A stretch of 64,000 nt of DNA, from contig CADAIL010000022.1 in NCBI GenBank assembly GCA_902788035.1, positions 1 through 64,000 of the forward strand, written 5' to 3'. Each line of letters begins with the position of its first letter. The first letter of the stretch is position 1. This stretch comes from an uncultured Lachnospiraceae bacterium. GTDB taxonomy: Bacteria > Bacillota > Clostridia > Lachnospirales > Lachnospiraceae. This document shows positions 1-7,484 of this stretch, piece by piece. The notes beneath the pieces were generated by a model. It was not told where the DNA came from. It ran no database searches and was given only the letters and a program-made list of their open reading frames with translations. The translations under genes were made by a program, and so were the position numbers.

Positions 1-112
1 GCACCTTCTTCCTGTACTTCGTGCACCATACGAGATGGTACTGCAGCGAATAGACATATCCACGACCATATGCAAGGTCGTTCTTAACAGTAAAATCAAC
101 ATCTTTTCCCAT
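1..112 (-). CDS. tnpA: IS200/IS605-type TnpA transposase, N-terminal part (runs off window)
   Basis: The minus strand from the ATG at 112 reads MGKDVDFTVKNDLAYGRG, then YVYSLQYHLVWCTKYRKKV, and leaves the window. The tyrosine-rich stretch with YHLVWCTKYRKKV is the N-terminal signature of the small Y1 (HUH) transposases of IS200/IS605 elements, which cut and rejoin single-stranded DNA. The HUH motif and catalytic tyrosine would lie outside the window. A consensus promoter sits directly upstream, so close that the message would be almost leaderless. The family call is firm; whether the element is intact cannot be seen. Confidence 0.85.
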   Translation of the reverse strand, partial: MGKDVDFTVKNDLAYGRGYVYSLQYHLVWCTKYRKKV

Positions 113-118
113 ATATGT

Positions 119-147
119 ATTATACCATATGTTAGCCCGTATGTCAA
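119..147 (-). promoter_or_regulatory. Consensus sigma-A promoter for tnpA
   Basis: On the minus strand TTGACA (147-142) and TATAAT (124-119) are separated by exactly 17 bases. The predicted start of transcription falls at about 112, the first base of the tnpA ATG, so the message may be leaderless. Confidence 0.7.
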
Positions 148-156
148 CATAAATAA

Positions 157-168
157 GAACAAATGTTC
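157..168. promoter_or_regulatory. LexA (SOS box)-like palindrome
   Basis: GAACAAATGTTC is a 12-base palindrome that fits the core of the Gram-positive LexA/DinR box (GAAC-RNRY-GTTY). It lies about 10 bases upstream of the -35 of the tnpA promoter. LexA binding is inferred only; no SOS gene is adjacent in the window. Confidence 0.35.
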
Positions 169-285
169 TATCTTCGCATTATACATGACCCTAGACGCCA
201 TGTCCACACCAATCACCAATCACAACCCAATCCCCACCGATCAGGATCCATAATACCGATATCTGCCCTGGTCCACAGATCGGCA

Positions 286-315
286 GAATAAAAAGAAAGA
301 GGGGCTGACGCCCCT
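286..315 (-). terminator. Rho-independent terminator reading toward tnpA
   Basis: The stem AGGGGC/GCCCCT (300-305 and 310-315) is followed on the minus strand by a T-rich tract. No minus-strand gene is seen upstream of it. It would stop transcripts entering the IS200 element from outside, a role known for IS200 end structures. The rest of 113-646 holds only the promoter and SOS-like box upstream of tnpA and no supported gene. Confidence 0.55.
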
Positions 316-646
316 TGAATAAATATATAGAAGATCCCTTGTGTACAACGACCGAAGAAACAAGCGCAGGTCCCTGCAGACTCATGTTTAAAAACACGAG
401 AATGCGCCGGTTACTTTTCAAAGTTTTACTGACACTCATTTTTCTTTCCCCCAGTAACCGAACTACGCCGCCTGCCACACTGTCGCATGAGGACAGAAAT
501 CATCCGATTTATACGATACTGATTTACATATATTAGTCTATCATTGTTTTTTCCACATGATAAGCCCCATTGCTTCCATCCCGAAACTATTGATACTGTG
601 ATGACATGACCTCAAAAGTAGAGTACAATTGCCTGAGGAGGTAATC

Positions 647-1480
647 ATGAACAATTATCATAAATCCATTCACATAAGACGCATACTGCGTATTGTTTCC
701 GCGATACTTGCTGCATGCCTGGTGCTGGAAGTATCGGTATTTGCTGCATATGCAATGAGTCCCGAAAGAAGATATACTCACGCACTGGATCTTGGCAGCA
801 AATACCTCTTGTCCCTCGACTATGAAGATGCCGTGAAAGCGTTCTCAAAAGCGATCGATATTGATCCCAAAAAGCCGGATGCATATATCGGTCGAGGTGA
901 CGCTTATGCCGCCCTCAATATGGATGAACAAGCCAGAGACGATTATGAATACGCTATCTCTCTTGACGCAGCTTATCGGGAGGAGCTTCTTCCCAAGATT
1001 GAAAAACTCACTCCTGCTGAGTCAATAGCCGCTCCAGAACCTACGGCTGTACCTGTGCAAACTGCTACGCCAATACCAACAGCTACGCCCGCGCCAACAG
1101 CCACACCTGAACCGACCAACACACCCACCCCAACCACTCCTCCTGCTCTTTACGTGCCACCCATAAATGGCACCTATGGAGGAGATTATGGCGGTACTTA
1201 TCTCGGAACAAGCGGAGAAGAGTACTCTTTCAATCTCTATACAAGCAACGACGACCCCAATAACCCCGGTGTTGTATATACTCCAACACCTCCAAGTCGC
1301 GAAACCGCTTATGAAATGTGGACTGTGGAAACCGATGTGCACAGGTTGGATAAGCAGATTGGCGACCGCACATTATATGCAGTATTTGATACGCGCGACG
1401 GCAATCTGATCTGCAACATTTATGAAAATGGCGCTCTCATAGATGAATGCGTCAGGATACGGCGTCCGGTGGCAGGTTAA
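647..1480 (+). CDS. Membrane-anchored TPR protein with Pro/Thr linker
   Basis: This 277-residue protein starts at the ATG at 647, set by AGGAGGT just upstream; an in-frame TTG at 629 lies before that ribosome site and is rejected. A short basic N-terminus precedes one hydrophobic segment (about residues 10-35), then two TPR-like units with the motif LGSKYLLSLDYEDAVKAFS, a linker of about 45 residues rich in Thr-Pro, and a C-terminal part with no recognised domain. It shares its N-terminal half with three other proteins of this locus (1611-2564, 3492-5027, 21904-23049) but is on the opposite strand and convergent with the first of them. The TPR face probably lies outside the membrane and binds a partner protein. 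No function is known from sequence; a link to the type VII locus rests on proximity and shared architecture. Confidence 0.8.
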   Translation: MNNYHKSIHIRRILRIVSAILAACLVLEVSVFAAYAMSPERRYTHALDLGSKYLLSLDYEDAVKAFSKAIDIDPKKPDAYIGRGDAYAALNMDEQARDDYEYAISLDAAYREELLPKIEKLTPAESIAAPEPTAVPVQTATPIPTATPAPTATPEPTNTPTPTTPPALYVPPINGTYGGDYGGTYLGTSGEEYSFNLYTSNDDPNNPGVVYTPTPPSRETAYEMWTVETDVHRLDKQIGDRTLYAVFDTRDGNLICNIYENGALIDECVRIRRPVAG

Positions 1481-1495
1481 AGTCTAGCTTAACGC

Positions 1496-1600
1496 AGAAT
1501 TCTCGTGATATAAGTCTGAGAAAAATACGATAAGTATGTCTCTGCCTATAGCAGAAAAAAACTGTGCATAATATAGTTCCTATAAATTCACGAGAATTCT
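1496..1600. repeat. Spaced 13-bp inverted repeat between convergent genes
   Basis: AGAATTCTCGTGA at 1496-1508 is perfectly complementary to TCACGAGAATTCT at 1588-1600, with about 80 bases between. It fills the gap between two convergent TPR genes. It could be a remnant of a small mobile element or a shared 3'-end structure; no U-tract is evident. Confidence 0.5.
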
Positions 1601-1610
1601 TCGTCAAAGA

Positions 1611-2564
1611 TTAAAAATACTTCCATTCGATAGCTTTCAAAGCCGGTGTATCATTAATTCTTGACATAAGCTGCTCATACTCTTCCTCTGTCCCCGGCCT
1701 TGAGGCTTCTCCCTCATTGGGTTGAATCAGTATTTCATTTCTCATGTCACTTAAATAATAGACCATTATTTTCTCAGATGTATTTGGTGCCAGGCGATAG
1801 ACTTTTACTTCATCACCTACTGACAAAAATGTTCCTTCTTCTATATAATTTCCCTCCAGGATCCGCAGTTCTTCATCCCTGTAATTTCCCGCTTCATTGA
1901 TCCTATGGACTGAGGTTCCGTCGTAAGCAAATATATCCCATGCGTAATATGATTGGCCATCTATGCTGGCAATCACAAGTTCGGGCACTCCGTCATCTGA
2001 TAAATCTAAAAATGAATATCCCAGAGCATCACCTATTGGGTGAATTATCGCGTTTACATTTATATCCGCATTTACATCCGGCTCTTCGCCATTTCTATGT
2101 TTCTCATACTCCGAGCGGTAAGCCGTCAATTGATCTTTATAAATCTCTTCCGGGTCAATGGCAGATGCAGCAGGAGATGGTGTTGGGGTCGGAGTCAAAG
2201 AAGGTTCCGGTGTCGGTGTAGGTGAAAGTTCCTCCATCAGCTCATTATATTTTGAATAATCACCGGTCAAATCTCCGGCCTGTTGATAATCTGCTTTCGC
2301 CAGTTCATAATTGCCGAGTTCCCGGTAAGCATCACCTCGCTTAATATAGGCGTCAGACGACATCGGTTTTATCTTGATTGCTTCTGAAAATGCCGTAATG
2401 GCAGAATCATAGTCCGCCTCCAAAAGATATTTGTTTCCCAGGTCCAGGTTCCTCGCATACACTTGTTCCTGCCTTATATTAAATACGATTATCACAAGCT
2501 CTACAAGGAGCACCAACGCCAGTAGTATACTAATAGTTTTAAAGATTCTCTTTTTGCTCATCAT
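1611..2564 (-). CDS. Membrane-anchored TPR protein with acidic VCBS-like C-terminus
   Basis: The protein has 317 residues. A basic N-terminus and one transmembrane segment (about 6-28) are followed by the locus-specific TPR pair (LGNKYLLEADYDSAITAFS, then DAYIKRGDAYRELGNYELA), a Thr-Pro-rich linker (about 113-132) and a C-terminal domain containing YSFLDLSDDGVPELVIA, an FG-GAP/VCBS-like acidic loop also found in the 21904-23049 protein. The ribosome site AGGGG precedes ATGATG, so either Met can be the start. It is the last gene of the minus-strand string. The protein is probably anchored in the membrane and faces outward; its specific role is unknown. Confidence 0.8.
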   Translation of the reverse strand: MMSKKRIFKTISILLALVLLVELVIIVFNIRQEQVYARNLDLGNKYLLEADYDSAITAFSEAIKIKPMSSDAYIKRGDAYRELGNYELAKADYQQAGDLTGDYSKYNELMEELSPTPTPEPSLTPTPTPSPAASAIDPEEIYKDQLTAYRSEYEKHRNGEEPDVNADINVNAIIHPIGDALGYSFLDLSDDGVPELVIASIDGQSYYAWDIFAYDGTSVHRINEAGNYRDEELRILEGNYIEEGTFLSVGDEVKVYRLAPNTSEKIMVYYLSDMRNEILIQPNEGEASRPGTEEEYEQLMSRINDTPALKAIEWKYF

Positions 2565-2587
2565 TCTGCCCCTGTTTAATTTTGTTA

Positions 2588-3461
2588 CTAAATTGATGCA
2601 CCTCTAAGTTCGTCAAACGACACATATCCTTCAACATCACCATCTGAGTGGATATCCTTACTCTCCCACTCATTAAGAAAAATCACGTCTGAAAAAGCGA
2701 CTCCTGAAGTTTTATTCTCATTATCCTCGTTTGTCTGATTATCATCTTCTATATCGGCATCAGACTGTGCTGCAAGCGCGTCAGAGAGCCGCGCATAAGT
2801 ATAATGAATCACAGAATGACCTAGAGCAGGATATACATGCTCGACATCACAGGTCTCGGGATTACCATTTTCATCATAATTATAGGTAAAAACATTATGG
2901 ACATATCCTTCATCGGGATGTTCATGGTAATGCTCCTCCGTCCTTACTCTGCCCTTCTCGTCATATTCGTAAATCTTCTTATCATATAACCGCTCATTCA
3001 AACTCAGAGCTGCCATGGCTTTTTTGACGATTTATATCCGAATATCGAATGCCGGTAAGTCTTCCTTTTTCATACGTGAATGACTCTTTTGCCCATATTT
3101 CTTCATTCCTAAACAAACTTTTTTCAATCATTCGACCATTCGCATAAATACTTTCAACAGACCACTTCTCAGAAGAACCTCCTTCGTCAGATACCCTGAT
3201 TTCCACGTTGCCTTCGGCATCCTTTATTTCTGAAAATTCGCGATTATAAAACGCAGTTCCATATGGGGGCTCGGTTCTGTTGGTATTATCATAATTATAC
3301 TGATAAATATGACTGGAATTATTCATAGACATAAGATCTTCTTCATTTCTAAGAATAACATTTCCATAATCATCGTAATCATAGCTTGTTATTGCTGTTA
3401 ATTCTCCTTGGCTGTCGTATTGCTCTTCATTAACACGGACCCACTGTATTTGCCTGAACTC
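2588..3461 (-). pseudogene. YD-repeat (RHS-like) protein fragment, frameshifted and without its N-terminus
   Basis: The minus-strand frame opens at 3461 after a TAG with no credible start or ribosome site and reads YD-type repeats (YDSQGELTAITSYDYDDYGN, later YDEKGRVRTEEHYHEH and YNYDENGNPETCD). A run of six T on the plus strand (A on the coding strand) near 3010-3016 shifts the frame; removing one base would join the two open parts into about 290 residues. YD repeats build the shells of RHS/wall-associated proteins and tRNA-nuclease-type toxins. It lies directly downstream of the SPOR-TPR gene. The missing N-terminus and the frame break together point to a decayed gene, although slippage on the homopolymer cannot be excluded. 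Confidence 0.65.
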
Positions 3462-3491
3462 CTATCAAGCGAGCATTCTGCCAATCCTCGA

Positions 3492-5027
3492 TCATCTCAA
3501 ATAGTTTCCCGAGTACTTTATATAGGCATCGGCAAAACCGGCATTTATGGCCTTCGATAAAATCGCCTCTGCTTCAGATTCACTATGACATGAACCTGCC
3601 GATACGCAGTACCATTTCTCCTGGTTCAGATTACTCCAGTCACTTGAAATGTAGATCTTTCCGTTCAATCCAAGTTCATTCATTCTGTCAGCGACCTTTT
3701 GCGCTTCATTCTGATCCTTTGACGCAAAGCACCACACACCATAAAAAGTACTCCTCTGAGTTTCGGCAGCAGCCGGCTCGGAATTTGTCATCTCAAATTC
3801 GCCCGTATCTTCATCAATTTTAGTAATTCTCATTGACGAAACGACTAATCCGTATGAAGACATCTCGTTTGGTTTCATTTCATATGTGACAACATAATTC
3901 GAAAGGCCGGGATTCTTTGACAGCTTACCCCAATATCCCCAATAAAACTCCACTTCTCCAATATAACCGTCACCGCTTTCCGTGACTTTGTATGTGTGGC
4001 TCTCCATATCAGTCTCCGATTCGATTTCCGAATCAAGGAACAGAGCGTATGTTCCGGAAGTATCGGTATACTTTACTGCATCAAAGAAAACAGCCTTATT
4101 AATTGTCTGCATCTCTTCCCATTTTGCCTCTGTTCCGAACAGGTTCCTGCAGTTATCCTCAACACCCTGTTTTGAAACAGACCAGCCATGGTATTCGTCA
4201 CCGGCCGGTCCCGGTTCTGCATTTGCGTCAAGCACAATTCTCCCGTTCTCACTTCTAAAGAAGCTGTCTATGACCCCATCCGAATCAGCCGCAAGTGCTG
4301 CTGCTCTGATTTTTTCTGCATCAGACAGGTTTACATCAACATTTACATTTTGGTTCTTGTTGTCATACTCCTGCATTAAGACCAAAAAGATGTAGTTTCC
4401 CATGTTTCGGTCAATTTCGCGCAGCGCTTTTTCCGGATCCACTACTACTTTTATGCTTTTTTTAATCTCTATCTGATCAACAACAATTCCCCCGTCCTGT
4501 GCAGATACCTCTGTATTTAACGAGTCATATTCCTCCTTGATAATCTCAACATCGTATTTTTCAGGGAACAGGACCTCTGATGCATGTCCGTTCTCATCGG
4601 TCGTCAGTTCATATGAGTGTCCGCTGCCGTTCAATACAACGGCGGCACCCTCCACACCTCTGCCGTCCTCTGAAATGACCGTTATTTCCGTCTGGCCTAT
4701 TTTCTTCCTTAGTATTGACTTATCTCCGGAAATCTCCTGAGCAGTCTCGTAATCTGACCATGCGCTTACATAATCACCCTGTGCTTTATAGGCATCGCCG
4801 CGGCCAACGTACGCCTCAGCATTCATGCTATCAATATCGATCGCTTTGGAAAATGCGCTGATCGCGCTTTCATAGTCCTCAGATAAGAGATACTTATTAC
4901 CCAGATTAAGTCTCCTGGTATAGCCGATTGTACCGAAATTGCTTTGATAAACAAAGATTCCTATTTCCATACACAGAAAAGCGACCAATGCAATACTGAT
5001 CCGTTTCAGTAGTTTTCTTTTTCTCAT
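3492..5027 (-). CDS. TPR protein with carboxypeptidase-regulatory-like domain and C-terminal SPOR-like domain
   Basis: The start is taken at 5027 (MRKRKLLKRISI) because GGAG lies 9 bases upstream; the Met at 5042 has no ribosome site. The 511-residue protein has a transmembrane segment (about 8-27), the locus-type TPR pair (about 33-105), a CarboxypepD_reg-like beta domain (about 112-170, with the same fold sequence as in the 21904-23049 protein), a long middle region, and a C-terminal 80 residues resembling a SPOR repeat (GVWCFASKDQNEAQKVADRM ... WYCVSAGSCHSESEAEAILS). SPOR domains bind denuded peptidoglycan. This suggests a membrane protein that reaches into the wall. The partner and function are not known. 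Confidence 0.8.
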   Translation of the reverse strand: MRKRKLLKRISIALVAFLCMEIGIFVYQSNFGTIGYTRRLNLGNKYLLSEDYESAISAFSKAIDIDSMNAEAYVGRGDAYKAQGDYVSAWSDYETAQEISGDKSILRKKIGQTEITVISEDGRGVEGAAVVLNGSGHSYELTTDENGHASEVLFPEKYDVEIIKEEYDSLNTEVSAQDGGIVVDQIEIKKSIKVVVDPEKALREIDRNMGNYIFLVLMQEYDNKNQNVNVDVNLSDAEKIRAAALAADSDGVIDSFFRSENGRIVLDANAEPGPAGDEYHGWSVSKQGVEDNCRNLFGTEAKWEEMQTINKAVFFDAVKYTDTSGTYALFLDSEIESETDMESHTYKVTESGDGYIGEVEFYWGYWGKLSKNPGLSNYVVTYEMKPNEMSSYGLVVSSMRITKIDEDTGEFEMTNSEPAAAETQRSTFYGVWCFASKDQNEAQKVADRMNELGLNGKIYISSDWSNLNQEKWYCVSAGSCHSESEAEAILSKAINAGFADAYIKYSGNYLR

Positions 5028-5111
5028 GTTGAGTGTCTCCATAAGTTGTTAATCGGCAGTCTCCACCTTATATTTGGTCTCAACTGCCGATTTCTGTAAG
5101 ATCTACGATCA

Positions 5112-5572
5112 TTATACTGGCGGGAATTTTTTCTTGAACGGCGTCCTCTTGGTATTGATCGGCCGCGTCTCCTGTATCTGATATTTTTCCAAATACATCT
5201 GCATACCGATTCCATACGGACTTGTCGTATCACCGCTTCGATTGATTTCATATCTCTTAGCTTTGTCTATTTCGCCGATTGCTGCCAGATATGTGTAAGT
5301 TCGTGGACCAGGGTCTATAAGAGTTTAATTGTCTGCGGGTTTCCTTTAGTCCTGTTCCTGTTAAGTTCCTTCAGCCCGTATTTGCACTGCGTGTTGTTCG
5401 TATCATTTCCAGGAATTACCACTGACCGCGCTTTGTCAAGCACAATATCATGAAGCTGCTTTGCGGAAAAAACATCCCTCTGCCGGACAATCACGGTGAC
5501 ATTATTCTTCAGTCGATTAGTCTGTAAATATGATGTCTGTATTGATTCGCAATACTTTGAATATTTTACATC
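5112..5572 (-). pseudogene. Decayed zinc-metallopeptidase (HELTH) gene fragment
   Basis: Directly after the stop of the 5573-7441 gene and in the same frame, the minus strand reads NNVTVIVRQRDVFSAKQ ... LDKARSVVIPGNDTN ... and then an in-frame TAG (5317-5315) followed by TLVHELTHIWQ. HELTH (5305-5291) is a HExxH zinc-binding motif of gluzincin-type peptidases. The coding signal then jumps frame and ends as KRYEINRSGDTTSPYG ... KKKFPPV at a TAA (5114-5112). There is no start codon with a ribosome site. Two breaks and the missing N-terminus show a gene remnant. The substrate is unknown; this could once have been an effector or processing protease of the secretion locus. Confidence 0.6.
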
Positions 5573-7441
5573 TTAAAAGAGCTTACTGCCGCATCTGCTG
5601 CAGAAGGCAGACCCTGCCTCCACTTCACTGCCGCAGACCGGGCATTTTATTGTCTGCTTTCCCTGCACGCCTTCGAACCGCCATTCCGGCAGGCTGAAGA
5701 TTGTGCAGAACGCCTCATTTCCAAACATATATAAGAGCACAGCGCCGATAATACCGGTAAGGGTGATCATTCTATAGCTGTCAAAATAGACTGTTCCAAA
5801 CCCGATAAGCGGCACAATCATCAGTTTTACAAGCGCACCGCCGACTGTCATAAGAATCAGCGTATTGCCCTGTACATATCTCCCTATCAGGTAAATCGCT
5901 CCCACCGTCAAAACGTTGCCAAACAGCACATAGAAAAGATACCTGGTAGATGCGTAAGACAGCTCCGGGTAATAGAGAATTAAATCACCTGCAAAGCACA
6001 ACGCGCCTAAGATCGCCAGGAACCGGTATTCCTTATGTTCGGCATAAACGACAGCCAGTCCGAGTGATACCGCCGTGAAGAAAGTATGGCAGTACCTCAT
6101 CATAATGCGAAAATCACTATACCCTGTCAAACGAAGTAAAATTGCGAGACCTATATAAGCTGCCGCAGCCACGATCACCGCCACTCTGTGATGTCTGACA
6201 TAGTCTCCCCAGGAACCCTGCCATATCACTTCTGCCGTTTCACGGCTCTTATTGATGACATGACCGGCTCTCGCTCTCGTCTCAGAAGCGTTCCAGCTGG
6301 ATTTTTGTACATCACCGGAAGAGACCTGGGTCGCGGACTTTCGGTAATAAATCCATACGATTGAACACGCAAGTGCCAGAAGCGTGCTGATGACAGCCCA
6401 TATGGAAATGCCCAAAAGATTGCTGCCAATTTCATCATTTATCTGATATGCAAAGCCATATGTTATAAGGAGGCCGAGCAGATACATGGCAAATGCCACA
6501 AAGTTGCCGCCTTTATCGAGAACCTTGAGAATTAACTCAATCACCGCAACACCGATTATCGCAACGACTAAAAAGAGATACAGAGTAACATAAGCTTTAA
6601 TATCTGACGCATCATCGCCAAACACATCCATAATTTCGTAGATGGCTTTAAAGATCCGATAGGAGTCAATCAGACCGAGCTTACCGTTCTTCATTGAATT
6701 AAGGATATTCAGGGCGCTTTCGGGCAGATAACTGTCGATACTGAAGTATCCTCCACCCAGCCCGAGAATGCTGCTCAGACCCGCTGATACAGAGTACCAC
6801 GCCTGCGTCAATGTGATAATTAACGCGGCGGCAAGCAGCCCTATCGATGTAAATTTATATGTCTGATTGTATACCGGGGCACCGGTACCCGGCGTTCTAT
6901 CATTCATACTTCCATTACCGGGAGCATCTGTATGTCGAGGAGGTACTGTTACAACAGCCGGCACTTCTCTTTTTATCTCAGCCATATTGTCTGTCTCGTT
7001 ATTCGGCGATGCACTGACTTCTGGTCCAGGTCGTCTGACCGGCTCATTATTCTGCGGTGTAACGGGTTTTGCTTCGGGCCGTCTGACCGGGGCATTATTC
7101 TGCGGTGTAACGGGTTTTGCTTCGGGCCGTCTGACCGGGGCATTATTCTGCGGTGTAACGGATTTTGCTTCGGGCCGTCTGACCGGGGCAGAACTTGCTA
7201 CCGGCTTTTTCCCGGGTTCCGAATCCCACCTTTCAGTCGGAGGATTCCCGTTTTCGTTTTTTTGAGGTGACAGCGTGCTGCGCACAGCTACTGTCTGCTC
7301 ATCGTTTTCATTGATATTGTTCACTTTCTCAGGTGCCGGAGCTTTAGTTTTCTTTACATTTTGCGCCAGGACCCTTTTTCCGCACTTATAGCAGAATTGA
7401 CTTCCATCCTCGAGCTGCGTTCCGCAATACATACAAAACAT
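5573..7441 (-). CDS. Polytopic membrane protein with zinc ribbons at both ends
   Basis: The 622-residue protein begins with a CxxC...CxxC zinc ribbon (MFCMYCGTQ ... FCYKCGKR, residues 1-24) and ends with another (CPVCGSEV ... FCSRCGSKLF). A low-complexity linker follows the first ribbon and contains three to four copies of a 16-residue unit (PVRRPEAKPVTPQNNA). From about residue 197 to 590 there are roughly ten hydrophobic segments. It lies after the FHA-ABC gene with 43 bases between and seems to belong to the same operon as four WXG100-like genes. No known type VII component matches by sequence. Its many membrane spans invite comparison with EccD of the mycobacterial system, which is inference from topology only. 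Confidence 0.85.
   Translation of the reverse strand: MFCMYCGTQLEDGSQFCYKCGKRVLAQNVKKTKAPAPEKVNNINENDEQTVAVRSTLSPQKNENGNPPTERWDSEPGKKPVASSAPVRRPEAKSVTPQNNAPVRRPEAKPVTPQNNAPVRRPEAKPVTPQNNEPVRRPGPEVSASPNNETDNMAEIKREVPAVVTVPPRHTDAPGNGSMNDRTPGTGAPVYNQTYKFTSIGLLAAALIITLTQAWYSVSAGLSSILGLGGGYFSIDSYLPESALNILNSMKNGKLGLIDSYRIFKAIYEIMDVFGDDASDIKAYVTLYLFLVVAIIGVAVIELILKVLDKGGNFVAFAMYLLGLLITYGFAYQINDEIGSNLLGISIWAVISTLLALACSIVWIYYRKSATQVSSGDVQKSSWNASETRARAGHVINKSRETAEVIWQGSWGDYVRHHRVAVIVAAAAYIGLAILLRLTGYSDFRIMMRYCHTFFTAVSLGLAVVYAEHKEYRFLAILGALCFAGDLILYYPELSYASTRYLFYVLFGNVLTVGAIYLIGRYVQGNTLILMTVGGALVKLMIVPLIGFGTVYFDSYRMITLTGIIGAVLLYMFGNEAFCTIFSLPEWRFEGVQGKQTIKCPVCGSEVEAGSAFCSRCGSKLF
7033..7190. repeat. Coding 48-bp tandem repeat
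   Basis: Three full 48-bp units start at 7033, 7081 and 7129, followed by a partial one at 7177. Each encodes 16 residues (PVRRPEAKPVTPQNNA) in the linker of the polytopic zinc-ribbon protein. The units are almost identical, so copy number may vary between strains. Confidence 0.9.
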
Positions 7442-7484
7442 TAGAGTACCTCCTGATATCCCTCATTTATATCAAAATTTATAC

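Noticed and set aside
191..478. Minus-strand open frame near the left edge
   Set aside because: It runs through the terminator at 286-315 and has no recognisable domain.
5024..5251. 75-codon minus-strand Arg-rich frame
   Set aside because: It is an out-of-frame reading of the decayed metallopeptidase remnant and overlaps the start of the TPR gene.
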